This document shows, in pieces, positions 54,493 to 63,060 of a stretch of DNA of 64,000 nt (positions within the stretch are counted from its first letter, which is position 1; the number at the start of each line of letters is the position of its first letter). The position numbers were made by a program, and so were the translations under genes. The stretch is from CAZTHK01 sp964613215 (GTDB taxonomy: Bacteria > Krumholzibacteriota > Krumholzibacteriia > Krumholzibacteriales > CAZTHK01): positions 124,001 through 188,000 of the forward strand of contig CAZTHK010000001.1 of assembly GCA_964613215.1 (NCBI GenBank), in the 5' to 3' direction. Below the pieces are notes generated by a model. The model saw only the letters and a list, made by a program, of their open reading frames with translations. It was not told the DNA's origin and ran no database searches.

Positions 54493-56517
54493 CTATCTCA
54501 ACAGTACCATCTTTCTGGTCCGGTTGAAGGAACCCACCGACAGCCGGTAGAAGTATATCCCGGAGGATGCCTTTTTCCCCCGGCTGGTTATACCGTTCCA
54601 TTCTATCCTGTATTCATCCGCATCCAGCCACCGGTCGATCAGTGAGGCCACCACCCTGCCATTGATGTCATATACCCTCAGAGTGGTGCGGCCGGGCTGG
54701 TTAAGAAAAAACCGGATGGTGGTATTGGGGTTGAACGGATTGGGATAGTTCTGGTACAGGGTGGTGACCAGTGGAGCAAACCCTGAATCTGTGGTAACTT
54801 CATTCTTATCGCAGAGTATCCATCCGTCCGGATCGAGAGAAACATCTATCACAGAATCCTCGAATGAGAGATGATACTCATGATGGAATTGATTTACTCT
54901 CAACACAGTATCCACTGTGGCAGAGGAGAGGCTGATCCTGAAATCCACCGGCATGTCGTAGGTATACTCCTGCTGCTGATTTACCATTATGGTCAGGTTG
55001 TAACCGGACTGACTGGCCGGGTAGCAGTGCCAGCTCCACCGGTACTGCAATCTGTCGTCCCTGGTAAGCCAGGGGGTGAAGAACCAGTCAAGGTCAGCAC
55101 CATAGTGATCTTCACAGACACCTGTGAAATCGTCGGTTTCGGCGTGCTTATGCCGGAACCGGGGATCTGCGACATAACTCTGCAGAATATCGAAGAAGGT
55201 GGAGTCACCGGTTACATGTCTCAGCATATGAAGGACCCAGGCGGCCTTATCGTATACCACATTGTTGAAATAGTACCAGGGATAGCTGTTATCAGGATCC
55301 CTCAGGATGGGGCCATCCCAGGAGGGGGGATAATCCATTTCGGCCATATAGCTGTGCAACTCATCTTCTCCCCCGGTGTGTTCGAACCACAGGGCCTCGG
55401 TGTAGCTGGCGAATCCTTCATTGAGCCATATGTGAGTCCAGTCCTTTACCGTTATCAGATCGCCGAACCATTGATGCCCCAGTTCATGTACATATATCCA
55501 GTCGTATGCGTGATTGCCGGTGATGAGCATATGTCCGTAGCTGCAGAGGGTCTGGTGTTCCATTCCTCCTCCGATGGAGCAGAGGGCCACTCCGTATTTT
55601 TCATCGGTGAAGGGGTAGGTTCCATACAGGGAGGATAAGTATTCCAGTGCCGGGATCTGTATGTTGAGATCTTCCTCAGCATCAGTCACCCTGTCCGGAT
55701 ATATATAGTTAGTGACCATCATGGTTTCGCCGGGTGCGTATTCGAAGTAATCCTCCAGCCTTACATATTCCGAGGCTGCTATGGATGCGAGGTAGGTGGT
55801 CATGGGGTAGTTCTCTTTCCACTGATAACACCTGTATGGCTCCCCCCAGCAGGTGGTATCGTTCTCCCCTATATAGTTTCCGTTGGAGGCGGCAAAGAGG
55901 GTACTGTCCACAGAGAACAGTAAATCGAAGGTAGCCTTGTCATCCGGGTAGTCCTTGCAGGGCCACCATGTTCTGGCACTCCAGGGCTCGCTGAGGGAAT
56001 ATATTACCGGGGTATTACTGGAACCGTAAGTCCTGAAGAATAATCCCGGATTCGTGGTTTCATCAGGAGAGCCGCTGTAGCTTATCCTGATAGCCGTTTC
56101 CTCGTCCTGTGCCAACTCTTCACCGAGGTTGACCGTGATTATATCCGAGCTGTGGCTCCAGTTCAGACTGGTTCCGTTCCCATCTGTTACGGAGTAAATG
56201 TTAAGTCCGTCATCGGCATCTATATCAACGGATTGGAGGCCGGAGGCCAGACTTTTAAGCGTTATGGTCACCTGACCCGCGATGGAGTCGGCGGAATCAT
56301 TGAATCCTATCTCCAGCCTGTAGTGGAGGGCGTCGTAGAGGAGCTGATTGCCGGTGGGATCGGGCATGTACAATTTTTCTCTTCTGAAAGCTTCCTCACT
56401 GCGGGGCATCTCCATTCTTCTAAGAATATCCCTGTCTATCTGCTTGAACCTGTCCTGGGCGGCTAGCTGAGCGGAAAGAACTATCACCACAAAGAAGATA
56501 AATATTACTCTTTTCAT
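54493..56517 (-). CDS. M1 family aminopeptidase with C-terminal sorting domain
   Basis: Exported zinc aminopeptidase. Signal peptide VIFIFFVVIVLSAQLAAQ; an M1 N-terminal beta domain; substrate motif GGMEH (317-321); zinc motif HELGH (344-348) with distal Glu367 in LNEGFASYTE. The peptidase is short for M1 and ends near residue 560, followed by a domain of about 90 residues with YQNYPNPFNPNTTIRFFL, IEWNGITSRG and SSGIYFYRLSVG, the FlgD-like/Por-type sorting module. All zinc ligands are present. Start ATG follows AAAGGAAG. Probably surface-exposed or released. Confidence 0.95.
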   Translation of the reverse strand: MKRVIFIFFVVIVLSAQLAAQDRFKQIDRDILRRMEMPRSEEAFRREKLYMPDPTGNQLLYDALHYRLEIGFNDSADSIAGQVTITLKSLASGLQSVDIDADDGLNIYSVTDGNGTSLNWSHSSDIITVNLGEELAQDEETAIRISYSGSPDETTNPGLFFRTYGSSNTPVIYSLSEPWSARTWWPCKDYPDDKATFDLLFSVDSTLFAASNGNYIGENDTTCWGEPYRCYQWKENYPMTTYLASIAASEYVRLEDYFEYAPGETMMVTNYIYPDRVTDAEEDLNIQIPALEYLSSLYGTYPFTDEKYGVALCSIGGGMEHQTLCSYGHMLITGNHAYDWIYVHELGHQWFGDLITVKDWTHIWLNEGFASYTEALWFEHTGGEDELHSYMAEMDYPPSWDGPILRDPDNSYPWYYFNNVVYDKAAWVLHMLRHVTGDSTFFDILQSYVADPRFRHKHAETDDFTGVCEDHYGADLDWFFTPWLTRDDRLQYRWSWHCYPASQSGYNLTIMVNQQQEYTYDMPVDFRISLSSATVDTVLRVNQFHHEYHLSFEDSVIDVSLDPDGWILCDKNEVTTDSGFAPLVTTLYQNYPNPFNPNTTIRFFLNQPGRTTLRVYDINGRVVASLIDRWLDADEYRIEWNGITSRGKKASSGIYFYRLSVGSFNRTRKMVLLR

Positions 56518-56683
56518 TTCGGTACTTCCTTTGTTTATATTATAGTTGAATTATAACTATTTCAGATGCCATTTACAATTTGTGAAAGTCAAAAAATCAG
56601 TAATATACCCGGTCTATTTAGAAAATCCCGGCACAGGCGTACCGGTCCCCGGGTTAAGATTATTCCGGGTTAACCGCTTGATT
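56518..56683. other. Divergent regulatory region, M1 side
   Basis: AT-rich. On the minus strand a TATAAT -10-like element (56539-56544) could serve the M1 gene, with a poor -35. Two direct copies of CCGGGTTAA (near 56649 and 56665) lie beside the operator-like palindrome. Confidence 0.35.
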
Positions 56684-56723
56684 TTTCAAACGGTTTGAAA
56701 TAATTTTCTAACCGTAATAATAA
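56684..56723 (+). promoter_or_regulatory. Promoter with overlapping palindromic operator, polysaccharide genes
   Basis: The palindrome TTTCAAA-CGG-TTTGAAA (56684-56700) overlaps the -35 TTGAAA (56695-56700). This is followed by a 17-base spacer and the -10 TAATAA (56718-56723). A 7-bp perfect dyad on a -35 is a classic repressor position. The transcript would run into the glycosyltransferase gene at 56859 with a leader of about 130 bases. Confidence 0.55.
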
Positions 56724-56858
56724 AGTCCCTGTGAGGGTTGAGGAGAAGTATCATTTTCAATCTGTATCATGGTGGCGGGGGAGCAGTTTCTTCCGCATCA
56801 TTAACTCTTTGATATCCTTCCGGTGCCGGGGATTCAGGTTCGCCCGTAGAGGATTGAC

Positions 56859-58781
56859 ATGACCGGAGAAGCAGATAGAAAGAAGTGGAACCGGGAACTC
56901 ACCTTCCTGGCTGTAATTCTCGGAATAGCTCTGATACTGAGGATTATTTTCTTTATTCAGCTCAACCATTCGGAGCTGGGAAAAATATTCTCTCTGGATA
57001 CCCGTTTTTACAGGGATCTGGCAGTGGATATTGCCGGAGGGCGTGGTTTTCCCTCCGGAGCCATCACTTTTAATCCCCTCTATCCTATCCTGCTGGGAGT
57101 GATTTTCAAGATTTTCGGGCCGGCTGTGGGTGTGGTGCGGGTGATACAGTTTATACTTGGTGCAATTACTATATACATTATCTTCCTGGCTGGCAAGATG
57201 TTAGAGGATGCCAACCGGGGCGGGAACGGAGAGACCGGGCCGGTAGGTTTGACAGCAGCTGTAATGATGGTGCTTTATCCCTACTTCATGCTCTATGAGG
57301 GCAGCCTTCTGGGAACCACTGTGGTTACATTTCTACTGGTCTCTTCGCTGGCACTCCTGATGGCTATTCATAGGAGATATTCGGGGATGTGGCGGGATGA
57401 CGGCGGGAGGGGTGAAAAAGATAATGTTGATAACAGGGAGACCAGTTGGCTGAGAAGAAATATCTTATATATTCATGTCATCCTGTTGGGTCTCTGCATG
57501 GGAGGAGGGGTTCTCTCCAGGCCCAACTATTTCTTTCTGCTTATACCGATGGCGGTTCTATGGCTGGTTCTGGCGAGCCCCCGCCGGATTACCGGATTGA
57601 AAAATGCTGCCATATTTGCAATCTGTATTCTGTTTTTTCTTGTTCCTCCTGTTATTTACAATGCTGTGGAAACGGGGAAATTCATCCCGGTCAGCGCCCA
57701 TGGGGGGATAAACTTCTACATAGGCAACGGACCGGAGGCTGAGGCGGTGTATAATCCTCCCCGGGGTATGAGAAACAGTATGAGGGGTTTGATCGAGGAT
57801 TCCAGGCTGGTGGCCTCCCGGGAGTTGGGTAAGGATGTCACGGTGGCTGAAGCATCTACCTACTGGTACAACAGGAGCTTCCAGTATATGGGCTCCAATA
57901 CTGTGAGATGGCTGAAGCTGATGGGGAAGAAGATGATACTGTACTGGAATGGCCTGGAGGTACCCGATGTTCTGGATATGAAGCTCTACCGGAAGGAATG
58001 TCCGGTTCTTCAGATTCCTGTTCTATCCATGGTTATAATTTCACCCCTGGCTCTGGCCGGTTTGTTTCTGATGTGGAATATGAGGGGAGGACGGATACCG
58101 GTTTTGTTTGTAGCAGGGGCCATGTTATCCATGATGATGTTTTATGTTAACTCCAGATACCGGCTTCCCTCTGTCCCGGTTCTTATTCTTTCCGCCTCCT
58201 GTTCCCTCTGGTGGCTAAGGAGGGCTGCAGGTATGGGAAGTTGGAGAAGGGTGGTTTTGATGCTGGCTGCTGTGGCGGCCATAGTTATATCTGTATCGGG
58301 CCGGGAATACTGTAAGGTCAACCGGAGTTCGGTGTATACAAATCTGGGTAACTACTATGCCAGCCGGGACATGGACGCCAAAGCCGAAAGGGCTTTTGCC
58401 CGGGCTTACCGGATGGCTCCGGAGCAGGTGGAAACGCGGATAAATTACGCTAAGATTCTGCAGAAGAGGGGTAAGAACAGGGAAGCGGTCGGATATTACC
58501 GTTCAGCCTACTCGGACTGGCCCGATTACCCCATGCTGGCAGTAATGTATGGATCATCTCTGGAAAGAATTGGAGAAAAGGATAAGGCAGAAGAGCTCTA
58601 CCGTTATGCCTATTCTCTTCCCGGGGATAGGGACCGGGTGTGGGCCTGCAGGTTGTTATCCCGGTTGTCATACGCCGCGGGGAATAGGGATGAAGCAGTC
58701 CTGTGGATAAAGAGGGGGCTGGAGATACAACCGGATAATGAAGATCTGATAAGGTTGCTTCACCGGCTGAGTGAACCGTGA
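56859..58781 (+). CDS. GT39-like membrane glycosyltransferase with C-terminal TPRs
   Basis: Membrane glycosyltransferase of the PMT/ArnT (GT-C) kind. The first helix (ELTFLAVILGIALILRIIF) is followed by an extracytoplasmic loop with LDTRFYRDLA, the usual place of the catalytic acidic residue. About ten further helices follow, then four TPR repeats (~490-635, for example YTNLGNYYASRDMDAKAERA). It would use a lipid-linked sugar donor on the periplasmic side. The TPR tail suggests a partner protein. First gene of the polysaccharide group, with its own promoter and operator. Confidence 0.88.
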   Translation: MTGEADRKKWNRELTFLAVILGIALILRIIFFIQLNHSELGKIFSLDTRFYRDLAVDIAGGRGFPSGAITFNPLYPILLGVIFKIFGPAVGVVRVIQFILGAITIYIIFLAGKMLEDANRGGNGETGPVGLTAAVMMVLYPYFMLYEGSLLGTTVVTFLLVSSLALLMAIHRRYSGMWRDDGGRGEKDNVDNRETSWLRRNILYIHVILLGLCMGGGVLSRPNYFFLLIPMAVLWLVLASPRRITGLKNAAIFAICILFFLVPPVIYNAVETGKFIPVSAHGGINFYIGNGPEAEAVYNPPRGMRNSMRGLIEDSRLVASRELGKDVTVAEASTYWYNRSFQYMGSNTVRWLKLMGKKMILYWNGLEVPDVLDMKLYRKECPVLQIPVLSMVIISPLALAGLFLMWNMRGGRIPVLFVAGAMLSMMMFYVNSRYRLPSVPVLILSASCSLWWLRRAAGMGSWRRVVLMLAAVAAIVISVSGREYCKVNRSSVYTNLGNYYASRDMDAKAERAFARAYRMAPEQVETRINYAKILQKRGKNREAVGYYRSAYSDWPDYPMLAVMYGSSLERIGEKDKAEELYRYAYSLPGDRDRVWACRLLSRLSYAAGNRDEAVLWIKRGLEIQPDNEDLIRLLHRLSEP

Positions 58782-58989
58782 TTTTTTCCAGTGCCTGCTT
58801 ATCTGTTTGTTAATATAGTTCTGCAGGTTTATAATTCATACGAAGTATACTCCGGCCGGCTGGTGATACAGGATGGAAGGGGTGGTTGGATTTGATTCTG
58901 TGAAAGCGGGGAAGATTGGAAAAATGTGGATAATTCTTAATGGTTTCTGATAAATATGTATTGTATCTAAAACAGGGAAAGAAACTTAC

Positions 58990-60189
58990 ATGATTGAAAT
59001 TATCTCCGTGATACTGAAACACAAAAAACTTCTGGCTGCATCGGTGCTGGCCGCCTTCTTGATTTCTGCGGTGATCAGCCTGGTAATCACTCCGGTCTAC
59101 AGGTCCTCCGCAACCATTATTCCAATCGGATTCATCGAGGAACTTGCTAGTGTAAAGAACTATTTTTCCTATCTCGGTTCCATGGGGGAGTCCTTCACAG
59201 CATATGCCAGGATCAGAAAAAATTTCATTATTCACGGTATTATCAGGAGCCGGAAGGTGACCGGTATTATAGCGGAGAGATACGATATGACGGATATTTA
59301 TCAGACAGACCGGTTCGAGGAGGCCAGGGAAAGATTGCTGGAAAATACCAGCGTGGATGTTCACAGCTCCGGTTCCATATCCATCAGCTTTCAGAATGAG
59401 GACCCGGAACTTGCAGCCAGGGTGGTAGAAGCGTATGTAAGCACCCTGGACAGCATTATGGTGACACTGAGTGCGGAGGATGCAGAAGCGCGGTCAGAAT
59501 TTATCAGCCGTGAGATAGAGAGAAGGGAGAGTGAGATAGCCGGATCCGATTCGGTGCTGATGGCTTTTATGCAGGAGCACGGGGTGTACCAGCTGGAGCA
59601 GCAGGCCAGAGCTGCTCTGGAAGCGGCTGCGGTTATAAGAACCAGGCAGGAGCTGATAGAGGTAAAGAGGGGAATGCTGGAGGAGGTAGCCACCGGGGAA
59701 AATCCCAGCCTGAAGTTGATAAAGCTCGAACTGAAGGAACTGGATAATCAGATAAGAAGGATGAGCCAACAGGGTGACCGGGGGAATCTGTTCCCTCCCC
59801 TCAGCGAATTTCCCTCTCTGGCCAGCCAGTATATTCAGTTAGTGACCAGACGGGAACTGAAAGAATTTGCTCTGCAGTATATGCGGCTAAAGCTGGAAGA
59901 TGCCAGGATAATCTCCTCCCGCGGAGTTTCATCTCTGAGGATGGTAGATCCGCCCTTTGTCCCGGAGAGAAGGATCTGGCCTAAGAGAAAGCAGATAGTT
60001 CTGATTTCCACCATTTCGGTTTTCCTGTGGGCCTGCATTCTGATAATTGCAGTAGAAGTGAGGGGGAGAAAGAACCTCCACCTGAGTAGCCTGTTTGTTG
60101 TGGGGCCCGGTTTGACCTCGCCTGACAGGGAAGGTTCTTCACCGGAGGTGAGGGGAGAGAATGCCGAAAGGGAAGGCGAATCATCCTGA
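58990..60189 (+). CDS. Wzz-type chain-length determinant/polysaccharide co-polymerase
   Basis: 399-residue protein with one membrane helix near each end (LLAASVLAAFLISAVISLVI and IVLISTISVFLWACILIIAV) and a periplasmic, coiled-coil-rich middle, the Wzz layout. The pre-helix motif VDPPFVPERRIWPKR is the Pro-rich signature. It controls the length of O-antigen or capsule chains. No cytoplasmic kinase domain (Wzc type) is attached; a short hydrophilic tail ends the protein. It precedes the O-antigen ligase/polymerase gene. Confidence 0.9.
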   Translation: MIEIISVILKHKKLLAASVLAAFLISAVISLVITPVYRSSATIIPIGFIEELASVKNYFSYLGSMGESFTAYARIRKNFIIHGIIRSRKVTGIIAERYDMTDIYQTDRFEEARERLLENTSVDVHSSGSISISFQNEDPELAARVVEAYVSTLDSIMVTLSAEDAEARSEFISREIERRESEIAGSDSVLMAFMQEHGVYQLEQQARAALEAAAVIRTRQELIEVKRGMLEEVATGENPSLKLIKLELKELDNQIRRMSQQGDRGNLFPPLSEFPSLASQYIQLVTRRELKEFALQYMRLKLEDARIISSRGVSSLRMVDPPFVPERRIWPKRKQIVLISTISVFLWACILIIAVEVRGRKNLHLSSLFVVGPGLTSPDREGSSPEVRGENAEREGESS

Positions 60190-60217
60190 CACGGTAGCGA
60201 GGGTGATGATTTAAGTT

Positions 60218-61606
60218 ATGGAAGAATCTTTGAATTACAGACGCCTGATGATATTGTTTGTCGCCGGGTGTGTCATCCTGGGGGGAGGTTATTTCCTTTT
60301 ACCATCAACTATATTCAATCTCGGCATAATGGCACTGTTTTTCCTTCCCCTGGCCATTGTTTTGATTGAAAGGCCCTCTATTATATACTGTTTGTTTGTG
60401 GTAGTCCTCTTTTCCAATATAGAGGTATATTTCCAATTTGGATTCTTTATGTTTCTTCTGGTTGCCATGCTTACAGTCCTGGCTGTATCGGTTGCCAGAG
60501 GCAGGAGGATGGTAATACATGACTGGAAATTTTCGGCGCTATTATTCATACTTTTGCTGACTCTGTTCCAGTCCGCTGCAGTAGCCCGCGAGCTGGGTAA
60601 GTCCCTCCAGGGTCTGATCGATATTATCAAGGTATTAATTTTTATCGGGATAATTATTCAGTTTGTGAGCAACAGGGCAGAATTCAAGCGTTTTATCATA
60701 TTTGCTGTGGTGGGGGTATTACTGTGTGATCTGATGCCGTTTATTATCACTCCCCCCACTGGCGGCACACAGGAATCAGCTCTGATGTGGTCCTACGGTG
60801 TGTACCGGTACGCCGGACTGATCGGAGACGCCAACGGGTTCGGGCTCTACCAGATCTTCATAATTCCCCTGTTACTCTTCCTGGCTATTACCAACCGGCG
60901 GTCGAAATTGATAACGGTGGCTATTTTGATGATTATTCTGACCGCTGTGTTTATGATCGTTCTTAGTTTTTCCAGAAGCAGTTTTGTAAGTCTGGTTTCG
61001 CTTCTGATCGTTTTAATGGTGGTAGAACGAAAGAACCGACTGATAATGATTACCGGTTCCCTGGTGATACTGGCTGGTATTCTGTTTACCCCCCTGGTCT
61101 TCTGGAGCCGGATAAAGAGCATACTGGAGCTGGGTTCGACTCTGATGCAGGATTATGCCGTAGTCACCCGTATTGCCAGCATGAAGGCAGCCATTATGAT
61201 GGGAGTTGAAAATCCCCTGTTTGGAGTCGGGTTCAACAATTTTCTCTCCCGTTCTTCCGTTTACATGCCTTTTTATGTTACAGTTCATAATATCCTTCTG
61301 GAAATATTCAGCGGGGCGGGATTTCCGGCATTGGCAGCTGTAATTGCAATACTGATATATAATTTAAGGGTAATATTCAGAATGATTTCGAGGAAGGATG
61401 ATCCCGAAACCTCTCATCTGGGAAGATTGCTGCTGGTCCAGTATGTGGGGATTGGAGCTATGGCTATGTTCGTACCCGGGGTGGATGAATTGGTGTTCTG
61501 GATGACCGTGTTCATGCCCACTCTGGCCGGATTTGCCTATCAGATTCCTCTCCGGAATAACAGCTATCGGGGTGATTCCGCCTGTAATCCAGCCGGAGCA
61601 AAATAG
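60218..61606 (+). CDS. O-antigen ligase/polymerase family membrane protein
   Basis: 462 residues with about eleven membrane helices and the central Wzy_C-type region: GLIGDANGFGLYQIF, then LSFSRSSFVSLV and the loop GVGFNNFLSRSS with FYVTVHNILLEI. It either joins O-antigen to lipid A core (WaaL) or polymerises repeat units (Wzy); the two cannot be separated by sequence alone. It is 28 bases after the wzz-like gene. Confidence 0.9.
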   Translation: MEESLNYRRLMILFVAGCVILGGGYFLLPSTIFNLGIMALFFLPLAIVLIERPSIIYCLFVVVLFSNIEVYFQFGFFMFLLVAMLTVLAVSVARGRRMVIHDWKFSALLFILLLTLFQSAAVARELGKSLQGLIDIIKVLIFIGIIIQFVSNRAEFKRFIIFAVVGVLLCDLMPFIITPPTGGTQESALMWSYGVYRYAGLIGDANGFGLYQIFIIPLLLFLAITNRRSKLITVAILMIILTAVFMIVLSFSRSSFVSLVSLLIVLMVVERKNRLIMITGSLVILAGILFTPLVFWSRIKSILELGSTLMQDYAVVTRIASMKAAIMMGVENPLFGVGFNNFLSRSSVYMPFYVTVHNILLEIFSGAGFPALAAVIAILIYNLRVIFRMISRKDDPETSHLGRLLLVQYVGIGAMAMFVPGVDELVFWMTVFMPTLAGFAYQIPLRNNSYRGDSACNPAGAK

Positions 61607-61677
61607 CGACACCTGCCTCCGGTGGTGGTAATTTCAGACCTCTTTTAAGGGGCACAGAGAATATCAGGGGGAGAAAA

Positions 61678-63045
61678 GTGAAAAAGGGTGCAGGTTTAAG
61701 AGTATCTTCCACTCATTTTTATACATTCCTGATAATCATTCTGGCTCTGGTCACCCTGTTATATATTCTGGTGTGGAGAGATGCTCCTGTGATGACCGAT
61801 GATTCTCCCGGTTACATGGAGGTGGCCCGCGACCTTGGAGATTTTTCCCTGGACAGATTACATGGCAGGGTTCCCGGTTATCCCCTTCTACTGTTGATCA
61901 CCGGGTCAGCGGAGCAAACCTCGCGGGTGTTGTTTGTTGTTCAGCTGGTGATGTACATGACTTCGGTTATACTTCTGGCTGCTTTTCTCAGGCATCTGAA
62001 TGTTTCCATCAGGCTGATATGGGCCTTCATTTTTATCTCTATTATTCCACCCAGCGTAGTAAAAACGGCGTATGTTCTATCCGGTTGCCTGACCGAATTC
62101 TTTCTGGTAACAGGTATGCTGGCTCTGCTTTTATGGTTAGACAGGAGGAGGGCAGGTTTCTTGATCGCATCGGGGATTGCCCTGGCTGTATCAGCACTTA
62201 TCCGCCCCGCCTATCAGCTGCTGTTCTTAATTACAGGCATCCTGTTTTTCGTACTGGCGGTATACCTGGCAAGGTTAAAGACAGCGCTGACCAGGGCGGC
62301 GGCAGTTATTTTCATCTTTTTCCTGATCATAGTGGGAGGGTTTTCCCTTCATAACAAGATAAGGTTTGATTACTTCGGACTGACCCACTGGTTCGGTTTC
62401 AATCTAAGCTCCAAAACGGCGAGGTTCGTGGAAAGATTACCCGATCAATATTCAGGGGTAAGGCGGATCCTGGTTAAAAACAGAAACAGGGCCCTGACTC
62501 AGCGGCACGGATCTCATACCGGAGAGATGTACATATTCAGCGCCATCCCGGAACTGCGCCGGGAAACGGGAATGACCGAGAGGGAGCTGGCGGAGTTCAT
62601 GGTGGAGATAAATTGGATTCTGATCAAAAGAGCACCCCTGAACTATCTCCTGGAGGTGGGCCGTTCCCTCTGCCGCTACTGGTTTCCTGCTACCACGGAT
62701 ATTTCCAATTTCGATTCCGGAACACTCCAGTTCCTCTGGAGCTTGATACATTTTCTGGTGGTGATTGTGTTTCTGGCAGTTGTATTAATCCTGGCAGCTT
62801 ACCGGATTATGCTGTGGGCATTACCACAGCGGGCCGGAGATAGACTGCGGGCGGACCTTTCTGGTCATTATCTGCACCTGGCCGCGTTTCTTCTGCCCCT
62901 CTCTTTTATCGTATATACCATGCTGATATCCACGGTTTTTGAAATGGGGAATCCCAGATACCGGTTGCCCACCGAATTAATGATTTTCTTTACTGCGGTT
63001 TCGGGTATGAAGCTATGGCAGAGGTTAAGGGGCGAACTGAAGTAA
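61678..63045 (+). CDS. GT39-like membrane glycosyltransferase
   Basis: 455-residue multi-pass protein (about nine helices). The first extracytoplasmic loop carries MTDDSPGYMEVARDLG, similar in place and style to the acidic catalytic loop of PMT/ArnT-type enzymes; GRVPGYPLLL follows. Start GTG after GGGGGAG. It shares the arrangement of the TPR-bearing glycosyltransferase upstream but lacks the TPR tail. Its 3' end faces the outer-membrane barrel gene, with a 15-base gap. Donor and acceptor are unknown. Confidence 0.83.
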   Translation: MKKGAGLRVSSTHFYTFLIIILALVTLLYILVWRDAPVMTDDSPGYMEVARDLGDFSLDRLHGRVPGYPLLLLITGSAEQTSRVLFVVQLVMYMTSVILLAAFLRHLNVSIRLIWAFIFISIIPPSVVKTAYVLSGCLTEFFLVTGMLALLLWLDRRRAGFLIASGIALAVSALIRPAYQLLFLITGILFFVLAVYLARLKTALTRAAAVIFIFFLIIVGGFSLHNKIRFDYFGLTHWFGFNLSSKTARFVERLPDQYSGVRRILVKNRNRALTQRHGSHTGEMYIFSAIPELRRETGMTERELAEFMVEINWILIKRAPLNYLLEVGRSLCRYWFPATTDISNFDSGTLQFLWSLIHFLVVIVFLAVVLILAAYRIMLWALPQRAGDRLRADLSGHYLHLAAFLLPLSFIVYTMLISTVFEMGNPRYRLPTELMIFFTAVSGMKLWQRLRGELK

Positions 63046-63060
63046 CCGGCGTCGAGATGG

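Noticed and set aside
58833..58856. loxP-like ATACGAAGTAT word upstream of wzz
   Set aside because: Only a short partial match with no second arm or recombinase gene; chance similarity.
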